Assembly: GCA_961205875.1 (NCBI GenBank)
Contig: OY540813.1
Coordinates: 1-64,000, forward strand
Length of the DNA stretch: 64,000 nt
Source: Sialis fuliginosa
Lineage: Eukaryota; Arthropoda; Insecta; Megaloptera; Sialidae
Reading direction: 5' to 3'
In this document: one piece after another, positions 1-10,025 of the stretch
Numbering within the stretch: position 1 is the stretch's first letter
Layout: every line of letters starts with the position of its first letter
Made by a program: the position numbers and the translations under genes
The notes under the pieces: generated by a model
Databases searched by the model: none
Told to the model about the DNA's origin: nothing
Seen by the model: the letters and a program-made list of their open reading frames with translations, nothing else

Positions 1-2202
1 CCTAACCTAACCTAACCTAACCTAACCTAACCTAACCTAACCTAACCTAACCTAACCTAACCTAACCTAACCTAACCTAACCTAACCTAACCTAACCTAA
101 CCTAACCTAACCTAACCTAACCTAACCTAACCTAACCTAACCTAACCTAACCTAACCTAACCTAACCTAACCTAACCTAACCTAACCTAACCTAACCTAA
201 CCTAACCTAACCTAACCTAACCTAACCTAACCTAACCTAACCTAACCTAACCTAACCTAACCTAACCTAACCTAACCTAACCTAACCTAACCTAACCTAA
301 CCTAACCTAACCTAACCTAACCTAACCTAACCTAACCTAACCTAACCTAACCTAACCTAACCTAACCTAACCTAACCTAACCTAACCTAACCTAACCTAA
401 CCTAACCTAACCTAACCTAACCTAACCTAACCTAACCTAACCTAACCTAACCTAACCTAACCTAACCTAACCTAACCTAACCTAACCTAACCTAACCTAA
501 CCTAACCTAACCTAACCTAACCTAACCTAACCTAACCTAACCTAACCTAACCTAACCTAACCTAACCTAACCTAACCTAACCTAACCTAACCTAACCTAA
601 CCTAACCTAACCTAACCTAACCTAACCTAACCTAACCTAACCTAACCTAACCTAACCTAACCTAACCTAACCTAACCTAACCTAACCTAACCTAACCTAA
701 CCTAACCTAACCTAACCTAACCTAACCTAACCTAACCTAACCTAACCTAACCTAACCTAACCTAACCTAACCTAACCTAACCTAACCTAACCTAACCTAA
801 CCTAACCTAACCTAACCTAACCTAACCTAACCTAACCTAACCTAACCTAACCTAACCTAACCTAACCTAACCTAACCTAACCTAACCTAACCTAACCTAA
901 CCTAACCTAACCTAACCTAACCTAACCTAACCTAACCTAACCTAACCTAACCTAACCTAACCTAACCTAACCTAACCTAACCTAACCTAACCTAACCTAA
1001 CCTAACCTAACCTAACCTAACCTAACCTAACCTAACCTAACCTAACCTAACCTAACCTAACCTAACCTAACCTAACCTAACCTAACCTAACCTAACCTAA
1101 CCTAACCTAACCTAACCTAACCTAACCTAACCTAACCTAACCTAACCTAACCTAACCTAACCTAACCTAACCTAACCTAACCTAACCTAACCTAACCTAA
1201 CCTAACCTAACCTAACCTAACCTAACCTAACCTAACCTAACCTAACCTAACCTAACCTAACCTAACCTAACCTAACCTAACCTAACCTAACCTAACCTAA
1301 CCTAACCTAACCTAACCTAACCTAACCTAACCTAACCTAACCTAACCTAACCTAACCTAACCTAACCTAACCTAACCTAACCTAACCTAACCTAACCTAA
1401 CCTAACCTAACCTAACCTAACCTAACCTAACCTAACCTAACCTAACCTAACCTAACCTAACCTAACCTAACCTAACCTAACCTAACCTAACCTAACCTAA
1501 CCTAACCTAACCTAACCTAACCTAACCTAACCTAACCTAACCTAACCTAACCTAACCTAACCTAACCTAACCTAACCTAACCTAACCTAACCTAACCTAA
1601 CCTAACCTAACCTAACCTAACCTAACCTAACCTAACCTAACCTAACCTAACCTAACCTAACCTAACCTAACCTAACCTAACCTAACCTAACCTAACCTAA
1701 CCTAACCTAACCTAACCTAACCTAACCTAACCTAACCTAACCTAACCTAACCTAACCTAACCTAACCTAACCTAACCTAACCTAACCTAACCTAACCTAA
1801 CCTAACCTAACCTAACCTAACCTAACCTAACCTAACCTAACCTAACCTAACCTAACCTAACCTAACCTAACCTAACCTAACCTAACCTAACCTAACCTAA
1901 CCTAACCTAACCTAACCTAACCTAACCTAACCTAACCTAACCTAACCTAACCTAACCTAACCTAACCTAACCTAACCTAACCTAACCTAACCTAACCTAA
2001 CCTAACCTAACCTAACCTAACCTAACCTAACCTAACCTAACCTAACCTAACCTAACCTAACCTAACCTAACCTAACCTAACCTAACCTAACCTAACCTAA
2101 CCTAACCTAACCTAACCTAACCTAACCTAACCTAACCTAACCTAACCTAACCTAACCTAACCTAACCTAACCTAACCTAACCTAACCTAACCTAACCTAA
2201 CC
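1..2202. repeat. Terminal telomere array (CCTAA)n
   Basis: There are 440 perfect head-to-tail CCTAA units with no variant, plus two more bases. The C-rich strand runs 5'->3' from position 1, as expected at the left end of a chromosome, so the G-rich strand is TTAGG, the ancestral insect telomere repeat. The lack of any variant unit fits a telomerase-maintained tip. It could also partly reflect consensus polishing of the assembly, because array length is hard to assemble. No gene lies here. Confidence 0.97.
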
Positions 2203-3278
2203 GACTCCGGAAATGACCTCACTGACTCCGGGGACTCCGGAAATGACCTCACTGACTCCGGGGACTCCGGAAATGACCTCACTGACTCCGGAGACACACC
2301 GGAACGCTCCCGGAACGACGCCGGAGCGACGCCAGTACGACCCCGGAGCGACCCCGGAGCAACTCCGGAACGACGCCAAAACGACCCCGGTACGACGCCA
2401 AAACGACGCCGGAGCGACCCCGGAGCGACTCCGGAACGACGCCAAAACGACGCCGGAGCGACTCCGGAACGATGCCAAAACGACGCCGGAGCGACCCCGG
2501 AGCGACTCCGGAACGAAGCCGGAACGACCCCGGAGCGACTCCGGAACGACGCCAAAACGACGCCGGAGCGACCCCAGAGCGACTCCGGAACGACGCCAAA
2601 AAGACGCCGGAGCGACCCCGGAGCGACTCCGGAACGACGCCAGAACGACCCCGGAGCGACGCCGGAACGATCCCGGAGCGACGCCAAAACGACGCCGGAA
2701 CGACGCCGAAACGACGCCGGAGCGACTCCGGAACGATGCCAAAACGACGCCGGAGCGACCCCGGAGCGACTCCGGAACGAAGCCGGAATGACCCCGGAGC
2801 GACTCCGGAACGACGCCAAAACGACGCCGGAGCGACCCCGGAGCGACTCCGGAACGACGCCAAAAAGACGCCGGAGCGACCCCGGAGCGACTCCGGAACG
2901 ACGCCAGAACGACCCCGGAGCGACGCCGGAACGATCCCGGAGCGACGCCAAAACGACGCCGGAACGACGCCGAAACGACGCCGGAGCGACACCGGGACGA
3001 CCCCGGAGCGACGCCGGTACGACGCCGGGACGACGCCGAAGCGACTCCGGGGCGACTCCGAAATGACGCCGGAACGACTCCGGAGCGACGACGGAACGGC
3101 GCCGGAACGACGCTGGAACGACCACGGAGCGACGCCGAAACGACCCCGGAGCGACGCCGGAACGACCCCGGAACGACGCCGGAACGACCCCGGAGCGACC
3201 CCGGAATGACTCCGGAGCGACGCCGGTACGACCCCGGAGCGACACAGGGACAACCCCGGAGCGACGCCGGAACGACGG
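2203..3278. repeat. GC-rich subtelomeric minisatellite, 11-bp unit
   Basis: This block is built from 11-bp units such as agcgaccccgg, agcgactccgg and aacgacgccaa. Two or three 33-bp copies of a gactccggggactccggaaatgacctcact-type motif precede it (2203-2290). A higher-order copy is visible: the stretch starting near 2458 recurs near 2722, an offset of 264 bp or 24 units. Because 33 bp is both three units and eleven codons, and the units lack stops, long open frames appear in several frames on both strands. These read as 11-residue repeats (RSGVVPASFRR-like). They show no start context and no domain, so I treat them as repeat artefacts. GC content is far above that of the rest of the window. 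Confidence 0.9.
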
Positions 3279-5075
3279 TTAGGTTAGGTTAGGTTAGGTC
3301 ACTGACCGGGAACCCCGGAAATGACCTCACTGACTCCGGGGACTCCGGAAAAGTTAGGTTTGGTTAGGTCACTGACTCCGGGGACTCCGGAAAGGTTAGG
3401 TTAGGTTTGGGTTAGGTCACTGACTCCGGGGACTCCGGAAAAGTTAGGTTAGGTTAGGTCACTAGCTCCGGGGACTCCGGAAAGGTTGGGTTAGGTTACG
3501 TTAGGTCACTGGCTCCGGGGACTCCGGAAAGGTTAGGTTAGGTTAGGTCACTGACTCCGGGGACTCCGGAAAAGTTACGTTAGGTTAAGTTATGTTAGGT
3601 TAGGTTAGGTTAGGTTAGGTCACTGATTCCGGGGTCTCCGGAAATGTTAGGTTAGGTTAGGTTAGGTTAGGTTACTGGCTCCGGGGACTCCGGAAAAGTT
3701 AGGTAAGGTTAGGTCCCTGGCTCCGGGGACTCCGGAAAGGTTAGGTTAGGTTAGGTTAGGTCACTGACTCCGAGGACTCCGGAAAGGTTAGGTTAGGTCA
3801 CTGATTCCGGGGACTCCGGAAAGGTTAGGTTAGGTTAGGTCACTGACTTCGGGGACTCCGGAAAAGTTAGGTTAGGTTAGGTTAGGTCACTAACTCCGTG
3901 GACTCCGGAAAGGTTGGGTTAGGTTACGTTAGGTCACTGGCTCCGGGGACTCCGGAAAGGTTAGGTTAGGTTAGGTCACTGACTCCGGGGACTCCGGAAA
4001 GGTTGGGTTAGGTTAGGTTAGGTCACTGACTCCGGGGACTCCGGAAAGGTTGGGTTAGGTTAGGTTAGGTTGGGTTAAGTTAGGTCACTGACTTCGGGGA
4101 CTCCGGAAAGGTTGGGTTAGGTTAGGTTAGGTTAGGTCGCTGACTCCGGAAGGTTAGGTTAGGTTAGGTCACTGACTCCGGGGACTCCGGAAATGTTAGG
4201 TTAGGTTAGGTCACTGACTCCGGAAAGGTTAGGTTTAGTTAGGTTAGGTTATGTTAGGTTGGGTCATTGCCTCCGGGAACTCCGGAAAGGTTAGGTTAGG
4301 TTAGGTTAGGTTAGGTTAGGTTAGGTTAGGTTAGGTTAGATCACTGGCTCCGGGGACTCCGGAAATGTTAGGTTTGGTTAGGTTAGGTTAGGTTAGGTTA
4401 GGTTGGGTTAGGTTGGGCCATTGACTCCGGGAACTCCGGAAAGGTTAGGTTAGGTTATGTCACTGGCTCCGGGGGCTCCGGAAATGTTAGGTTAGGTTAG
4501 GTTAGGTTAGGTTACGTCACTGACTCCGGGGACTCCGGAAAGGTTGGGTTAGGTTAGGTTAGGTCACTGACTCCGGGACTCCGGAAAAGTTAGGTTAGGT
4601 CACTGACTCCGGGGACTCCGGAAATGTTAGTTAGGTTAGGTCAGGTTAGGTCAGGTTAGGTTAGGTTAGGTTAGGTTAGGTTGGGTTAGGTTAGGTTAGG
4701 TTAGGTTAGGTTAGGTTAGGTCAGGTTAGGTTAGGTTAGGTTAGGTTAGGTTTGGTTAGGTTAGGTTAGGTTGGGTTAGGTTAGGTTAGGTCACTGGCTC
4801 CGGGGACTCCGGAAAGGTTAGGTTAGGTTAGGTTAGGTCACTGACTCCGGGGACTCCGGAAATGTTAGGTTAGGTTAGGTCAGGTTATGTCACTGACCTC
4901 GGGGACTCCGGAAATGTTAGGTTAGGTTAGGTTAGGTCACTGACCTCGGGGACTCCGGAAAGGTTAGGTTAGGTTAGGTTTGGTCACTGACTCCGGGGAT
5001 TCCGGAAATGTTAGGTTAGGTTTGGTTAGGTCACTGACTCCGGGGACTCCGGAAAGGTTAGGTTATTTTAGGTTC
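3279..5075. repeat. Subtelomeric mosaic of inverted TTAGG blocks and a GC-rich spacer
   Basis: Short runs of (TTAGG)n, here on the + strand and so opposite in orientation to the terminal array, alternate with a spacer of about 25 bp reading tcactgactccggggactcc followed by ggaaa. More than twenty-five alternations are visible. The TTAGG runs contain variants (TTGGG, TTACG, TTTGG, TCAGG), unlike the perfect terminal array. The spacer has the same orientation as the related motif at 2203-2290, so only the telomere repeat changes direction. No gene is seen. Confidence 0.92.
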
Positions 5076-5680
5076 TGCGTCTCATGCGCCTATCGGACAG
5101 TGTCCGGAGACGCGGCCGAGGTCATAGGCGGACTGCCGCCTATAGACCTTCTGGCGAAAGAGCGCGCGAGGCAATACAAGAGGAAAAAAAAAACGAACGG
5201 CTTGCGGAGATCGGAAACGAGACAGCTACAATTCCGGAGAGGCACGTGACCATCAGGAAGTGGCAAGAAAGATGGGACGAGTCCACAAAGGGTCGCTGGA
5301 CTCACCGCCTGATACCGAGGGTGGAGGAATGGGCGAACCGAAGGCACGGCGAGGCGAACTACCACCTCACACAGATACTCACGGGGCACGGATGATTCCG
5401 AGCCTATCTCCATCGGATAGGGGCGACAACAACACCCGACTGCCCATCGTGCCCCGGAGCAGTCGAAACAGCCGAGCACGTCCTGACCGAGTGTTGCAGA
5501 TTCGACGAGGACAAGCGACGCTTTAAGAACACCACAGGAGCGGCCGTCACCGTCGCAGAGTACGTCCCAGCCATGCTGCGCTCCAGGGAGTCCTGGGATG
5601 CTGGCTGCGAACTTGCACTTAACATAATACGAGTCCTGGGTCTACAGGAGGAGATCGACAGACGCAACAGGAGGTAGTCG
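5076..5680 (+). mobile_element. 3' fragment of a TRAS/R1-like non-LTR retrotransposon (LINE)
   Basis: The conceptual reading is the C-terminal part of an R1-clade ORF2. It has the post-RT segment AYRTVSGDAAEVIGGLPPID, then RKWQERWDESTKGRWTHRLI, then a zinc-knuckle-like stretch (CPSCPG...ETAEHVLTEC), and ends EEIDRRNRR before a stop near 5676. The copy is 5' truncated where it meets the TTAGG mosaic. It carries a one-base slip in the A-run near 5184-5193 and an internal stop near 5394, so it is dead. Members of this clade (TRAS, SART) insert in TTAGG telomere repeats in other insects, which fits the location. Assignment to TRAS rather than to another R1-like lineage is inference. Confidence 0.8.
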
Positions 5681-5726
5681 GAACATCCGAAGACTCCTCC
5701 CCCCGCGAAGCAATGATGGCTATTGA

Positions 5727-6614
5727 ACTTTTTTATATAAAATCAAACGTTTATGAGATAATTTGCAAAAACCACTTTTTACAAACTTTGCGGCGCTATA
5801 ACTAGTGAACCATTCATCGTAGAAATCGACGCCTATGGAAGAAAATGTAGAGAATTGAATTCTCTACAAGACTGCCATTTAACTTTTTTATATAAAATCA
5901 AACGTTTACGAGATAATTTGCAAAAACTACTTTTTACAAACTTTGCGACGCTATAACTCGTAATCTTTTGATCGTAGAAACCGACGCCTATGAAAGAAAA
6001 TGTAGAGAATTTAATTCTCTACAAGACTGTAATTTAACTTTTTTATATAAAATCAAACGTTTACGAGATAATTTGCAAAAACTACTTTTTATAAACTTTG
6101 CGGCGCTATAACTCGTAATCTTTTGATCGTAGAAACCGACGCCTATGGAAGAAAATGTTGAGAATTGAATTCTCTACAAGACTGCCATTTAACTTTTTTA
6201 TATAAAATCAAACGTTTACGAGATAATTTGCAAAAACTACTTTTTACAAACTTTGCGACGCTATAACTCGTAATCTTTTGATCGTAGAAACCGACGCTTA
6301 TGGAAGAAAATTTTGAGAATTTGATTCTCTACAAGACTGCCATTTAACTTTTTTATATAAAATCAAACATTTACGAGATAATTTGCAAAAACTACTTTTT
6401 ACAAACTTTGCGGCGCTATAACTCGTAATCTTTTGATCGTAGAAACCGACGCCTATAGAAGAAAATGTAGAGAATTTAATTTTCTACAAGACTGCTATTT
6501 AACATTTTTATATAAAATCAAACGTTTACGAGATAATTTGCAAAAACTACTTTTGACAAACTTTGCGACGCTATAACTAGTAATCTTTTGATCGTAGAAA
6601 CCAACGCCTATAGG
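5727..6614. repeat. 155-bp satellite, about 5.7 units
   Basis: The phrase actttttta...tataaaatcaaacg recurs at 5727, 5882, 6037, 6192, 6347 and 6502, exactly 155 bp apart each time, with a few percent divergence between units. Each unit contains an imperfect palindrome around gtagagaattgaattctcta and the stretch gatcgtagaaaccgacgcct. There is no coding potential. It follows directly on the LINE fragment and separates the telomeric mosaic from the first genes. Confidence 0.93.
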
Positions 6615-7641
6615 TAAGTACGTTAGGTTTTGATTAGTTTTTATTTCGATAATAATAATTAATCGTGTTTGTACTTAATTCAACTATACTTTTCAATAAT
6701 CCTAAACAATAATTCCGTAGTCCAAGCGGGCGAAGCCGCAAGGACCCAGCTAGTAAATATATATAAAGCGAACGTATGTGTGCGATACTAAAAAAGCTAC
6801 AAATTTTTGAAATTTTCTGCTTACCAGTTTTTTTTTTTATTTGAACTTGAATTTTGGGTTCAGTTGGAATTTTTACAAGTTGGCTAAACCCAAAACTCAA
6901 GCTCAAATAAAAAAACTGGCAATCAGAAAATTCTAAAAATTTGGATTTCGACTATGTTCGCTTTTATATGTCGTTTTTTTGGTATCGCACACCTTTTTTT
7001 GTATGCGGCTGTGTAATTCATAAACAGACAGACGAATTTTCGATTCAGGGAGTCTCAGTTATACACGCAGTATTTTAAGACTATCTAATGCCCAAAGAAT
7101 ATGTTGATAAACATAATATGTTTATTAATATAATATAATTATAATATTATTTTATTATACTATAATCTTTTAGCGGTCGCATATATTCCACCGTTTGAAC
7201 ACCGTTCAATCACTAACATAAATCATATGCGCGCGCACACCCAAATAATGTATTGCCTACAAACAAAAATATGAAATCTGTGTGTACGTCGGATACTAAA
7301 GTTTCGCCAAATTGTTGAATAATGAACTACCACCTTTGACTTTGTTGAATTTAGCACGAGGAAGCAGTGTTCATTTACTTGGCAGTTGTTTTTTCCGTTA
7401 TTTTCATAGAAGAGGTAATTTTAAAAAACATAATGATTTTTACACATACAACGATGTTTATTATCTATGGTACTAACCTTGGGGAAGGGGTAGATGTCAA
7501 TCGGTAGATACGATTAATTGAATTAATAGATAAATTCGCTGTTACTTTATAAAATCAACAAAAATTTAAATAAGGCTACGATTTAGATAAACATCACTTT
7601 ATTTTGTTTTTGAGACTACATATTTTACTTAAAAAAATGCA
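6615..7641. other. Spacer between satellite and first gene, with a foldback element
   Basis: The left part ends with a GC-rich tail (6718-6755, gcgggcgaagccgcaaggac) of the kind seen at the 3' ends of mobile elements. From about 6755 to 7005 the sequence folds back on itself: tgtgcgatact...gtttttttttttatttgaac... is answered by ...ctcaaataaaaaaactgg...ggtatcgcaca, so this is a small inverted-repeat element. From 7005 to 7641 I see only AT-rich sequence, presumably including the promoter and 5' UTR of MED9. An ATG at 7637 is followed at once by a stop and so makes a minimal upstream frame. Confidence 0.6.
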
Positions 7642-8116
7642 ATGGAAGTAGAAGAACAGAAAGAAAATCCCAATAATCATGCACAATTAAATGTTGAAGA
7701 ATTAGATATTGACGTTTTGCCAACCATATATGAAATAATTAGAAGGTAGTAAATCATGACCAATAATTAATTTATTTATAGATACGTTATATAAAACGCA
7801 ATTTCTTTTAGTGTTGAACGTGATCCACACGATAGTGCAGCCAAGGCTCGTGAATCTCAAGACTGTGCGCAGAAGGTCCTGGAACTCCAAACGAAATTAG
7901 AACAAGCTCGGGCGCAGGTAAATAGAGATTTATTTTACAATCGTATCGCATCGTTCTAACGTTTATTGTGTTAAGATTCGCCGACTTCCTGGTATAGAAT
8001 ACAGCCGAGAGCAACAACTTGAAAAACTAGAAGCGCTCCGAACCCAGCTACAGTTAAAGCAAGAACTTCTGCAGAAATATCGGCACATGTGTTCTTTGGA
8101 CACGAATAAACTATAA
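7642..8116 (+). CDS. MED9: Mediator complex subunit 9 (MED9)
   Basis: Exons 7642-7745, 7812-7917 and 7976-8116 join at consensus GT/AG sites in consistent phase to give 116 residues. The product belongs to the middle module of Mediator, the nuclear complex linking activators to RNA polymerase II. The match to animal MED9 is clear. There is an LPTIYEIIR-type segment, then a coiled-coil-like region rich in E, Q and K, then (I)RRLPGIEYSREQQLEKLEAL and the C-terminal QELLQKYRHMCSL, which parallels human MPGIHLSPEQQ...NELLQKYKSLC. The stop is followed after six A residues, in the same frame, by the ATG of the next gene, so the two are probably read from one transcript. This is the gene nearest the chromosome end. 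Confidence 0.92.
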
Positions 8117-8122
8117 AAAAAA

Positions 8123-8377
8123 ATGGTTTTCCGTATACTGATACGTTTTTTTACGAGTAACGAACAGTTAATTCGGCATTTGAGTCAAACTTACGCGATC
8201 AGACAAATAGCGCGTGCAGTCGTTAAAGTGTTTAACCGCGGACGTGAAATAACAGAAGAAACCGGAATCAAAGATAATCTTCATCCGATCAGAATAAAAT
8301 CTGCGGTCGAACGTTTTACCAAAATTTTAAAAGAAGATCTTAACGAGTTTAAAAATGAATTTAAGAAAAAGCAATAG
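8123..8377 (+). CDS. NCBP2AS2: NCBP2AS2-like small protein
   Basis: An uninterrupted 84-codon frame. It begins MVFRILIRFFTSNEQLIRHL and continues SQTYAIRQIARAVV, matching the start of vertebrate NCBP2AS2 ([20 protein letters not shown], then a conserved IRR-A pattern). The human protein is about 99 residues. The function of the family is poorly known; it is a small, basic, helix-rich protein. It has no intron and sits 6 nt after the MED9 stop and 12 nt before the YIPF3-like start, in the same reading frame as both. It has no visible promoter of its own, so it is most likely an internal cistron of a shared mRNA. The family call rests on the N-terminal pattern and size. Confidence 0.75.
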   Translation: MVFRILIRFFTSNEQLIRHLSQTYAIRQIARAVVKVFNRGREITEETGIKDNLHPIRIKSAVERFTKILKEDLNEFKNEFKKKQ

Positions 8378-8389
8378 TTAAAGAAAATA

Positions 8390-9040
8390 ATGATACGTAA
8401 ACTTGTAACGGTGATAAAATCTAACGTTAAGTTTAGGAGTTTGATAAATAAATCTTTATCGTGTCTGTGTACTTCTCTTATTGAATTACCTTACAGAATA
8501 TGTATATCGTTTATTCCGCCGGTATTCGAGTTGAAATACAAACCCGTAGCTGTAGATTTACTAGGCCCCGTTCTAGCTTTACTCGTAATGTTCCAGTTAC
8601 TGATCTACGGCCACCGTTGGAAACATCCGGACGCCGTGTCGAACGTAACGCCCGCAGAAATGCTTCTGGCGTATTCGATCGCGATGCCTTGCTTGACTTA
8701 CATTTTAAACCGTTTGGTCAAATCTCAAATGACATTTCTTGAGATTGTTACTTTGTTAGGTTACGGTCTGTTCGGACACGTGTTTACTATTATTACTTCG
8801 TTGCTCGTCTACGAGGACGACGACAACTTCTTCTTTTTCGTTTGTTTCTTCATGTTTGGCGGTCTGAGCGCGTTGAGAATCGCGTTGGTTATTTTGTTTT
8901 CTATTCGGGTTCCGATAGCGAGGTTGCTCGTTTGTAGTTTTGTTTCTACGTTGCATCTTTTGTTTTTGATTGCGACACATTTTAGTTATGTTCATAAAAC
9001 GTTTGTTTACGGCAATGCTGATATTGTAGGACAGTATTAG
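8390..9040 (+). CDS. YIPF3: YIPF3-like Golgi membrane protein
   Basis: An intronless 216-codon frame with about five hydrophobic segments (near residues 55-75, 88-108, 120-140, 148-170 and 178-198), as in the Yip1 family. It shares with human YIPF3 the stretch LLGYGLFGH, then GGLSALRIA for GGLSTLRMV, then RLLVCSFVSTLHLLFLIATH for [20 protein letters not shown]. Family members sit in Golgi or ER-Golgi membranes and bind Rab proteins or YIPF4. The N-terminus is about 100 residues shorter than in human and lacks its acidic cytosolic region. An AATAAA at 9103-9108 could end the shared transcript. Third member of the MED9-NCBP2AS2-YIPF3 string. Confidence 0.85.
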   Translation: MIRKLVTVIKSNVKFRSLINKSLSCLCTSLIELPYRICISFIPPVFELKYKPVAVDLLGPVLALLVMFQLLIYGHRWKHPDAVSNVTPAEMLLAYSIAMPCLTYILNRLVKSQMTFLEIVTLLGYGLFGHVFTIITSLLVYEDDDNFFFFVCFFMFGGLSALRIALVILFSIRVPIARLLVCSFVSTLHLLFLIATHFSYVHKTFVYGNADIVGQY

Positions 9041-10025
9041 ACAAATACTAGACGTTCTCTTCACGACACGTGGTGGTGTATATTTATGTATTATTGTTTT
9101 CAAATAAAAATGTTGTTATTGTATTAATTTGTATTGATTAGATCATTGAATTTTCAGAACAAACGGTTTCCAGGCCGCTTTGGAAAGCTTTTCTTTATGG
9201 TCTTCTGAAAATGTCTATTTTTTATGATTCGGAGCAAAACAAACAGAAATTTATGGATTTTCCACAATTTTTTACAAGAAAACTAAAAAATTTTAAGAAA
9301 AATAACAAAATTAAAAAAGTACTTGGAACTCGGCAAGGATTATCAGAGAATTGGTTTTCAAATTTGTTATTAAAAGTTTTCAATGCAATTTTTTTATGAA
9401 GAAAAATTCTGAAATTAACACTTTTTGCGTCTTGCGATTATTTTTAAAAATTAATAGTTTTCGAGTAAAACATTATTGAAAATCCAGAAATTTCTGTGTT
9501 TTTACACTTCTATATGATTTTGTTTATTTACTCTGAAATTAAAATCAAACAAAATGTGCAAAGGTACTGGCACCAGTGTTGGACACTTGTTTAATTAAAT
9601 GTACTAAATTTTAAATATTTGTTGATATTTTATAAATGCCATTACTGAATCATGATCTACAGACACTTGACTGTAGAACAGCTTAATTTGATAACAATCG
9701 GCCAATAGATGTTAAAACGGTGGACGTTTATTAGCGTAATCTATTTATTAATTGTAGCATCGATTTTACTCATTCTTTATTTTATAACTTTTGTGTCAAT
9801 CATTAACGAGTGGCCGTTACTGGTTTTAGCTTTGTCCATTACTGGTGACAAAACGTAAAGTATATTTGCGCAGACTTTGGTATTTAAATTGATTTAATAA
9901 ATGAGTTGAGTACCTCTTATTTACTCAAATATATCTGTAAGAGAAGAAAACAACGTAGAATAAATGAATTAAAAAGGAAGATGAACGTTTATTGAATAAT
10001 ACACAAAACATGGTTCAATGTTAGT
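9041..10025. other. Intergenic spacer with a dispersed repeat copy
   Basis: This AT-rich spacer lies between the convergent YIPF3-like and GTPBP1 genes. The segment at about 9560-9690 (containing ggcaccagtgttggacactt) reappears in reverse complement at about 37215-37355 inside a CBP intron, so it is a dispersed repeat. A GTPBP1 polyadenylation signal is likely at 9989-9994 (TTTATT, AATAAA on the minus strand). I see no other gene. Confidence 0.6.

Noticed and set aside
2187-3253. Long open frames on both strands (up to 352 codons) in the GC-rich block
   Set aside because: They follow from a stop-free 11-bp tandem unit; several overlapping frames give the same 11-residue repeat, and none has a domain or start context.
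5740-6600. Regularly spaced repeats considered as a CRISPR array
   Set aside because: Units are 155 bp and contiguous with no unique spacers, in a eukaryotic chromosome end; this is a satellite.
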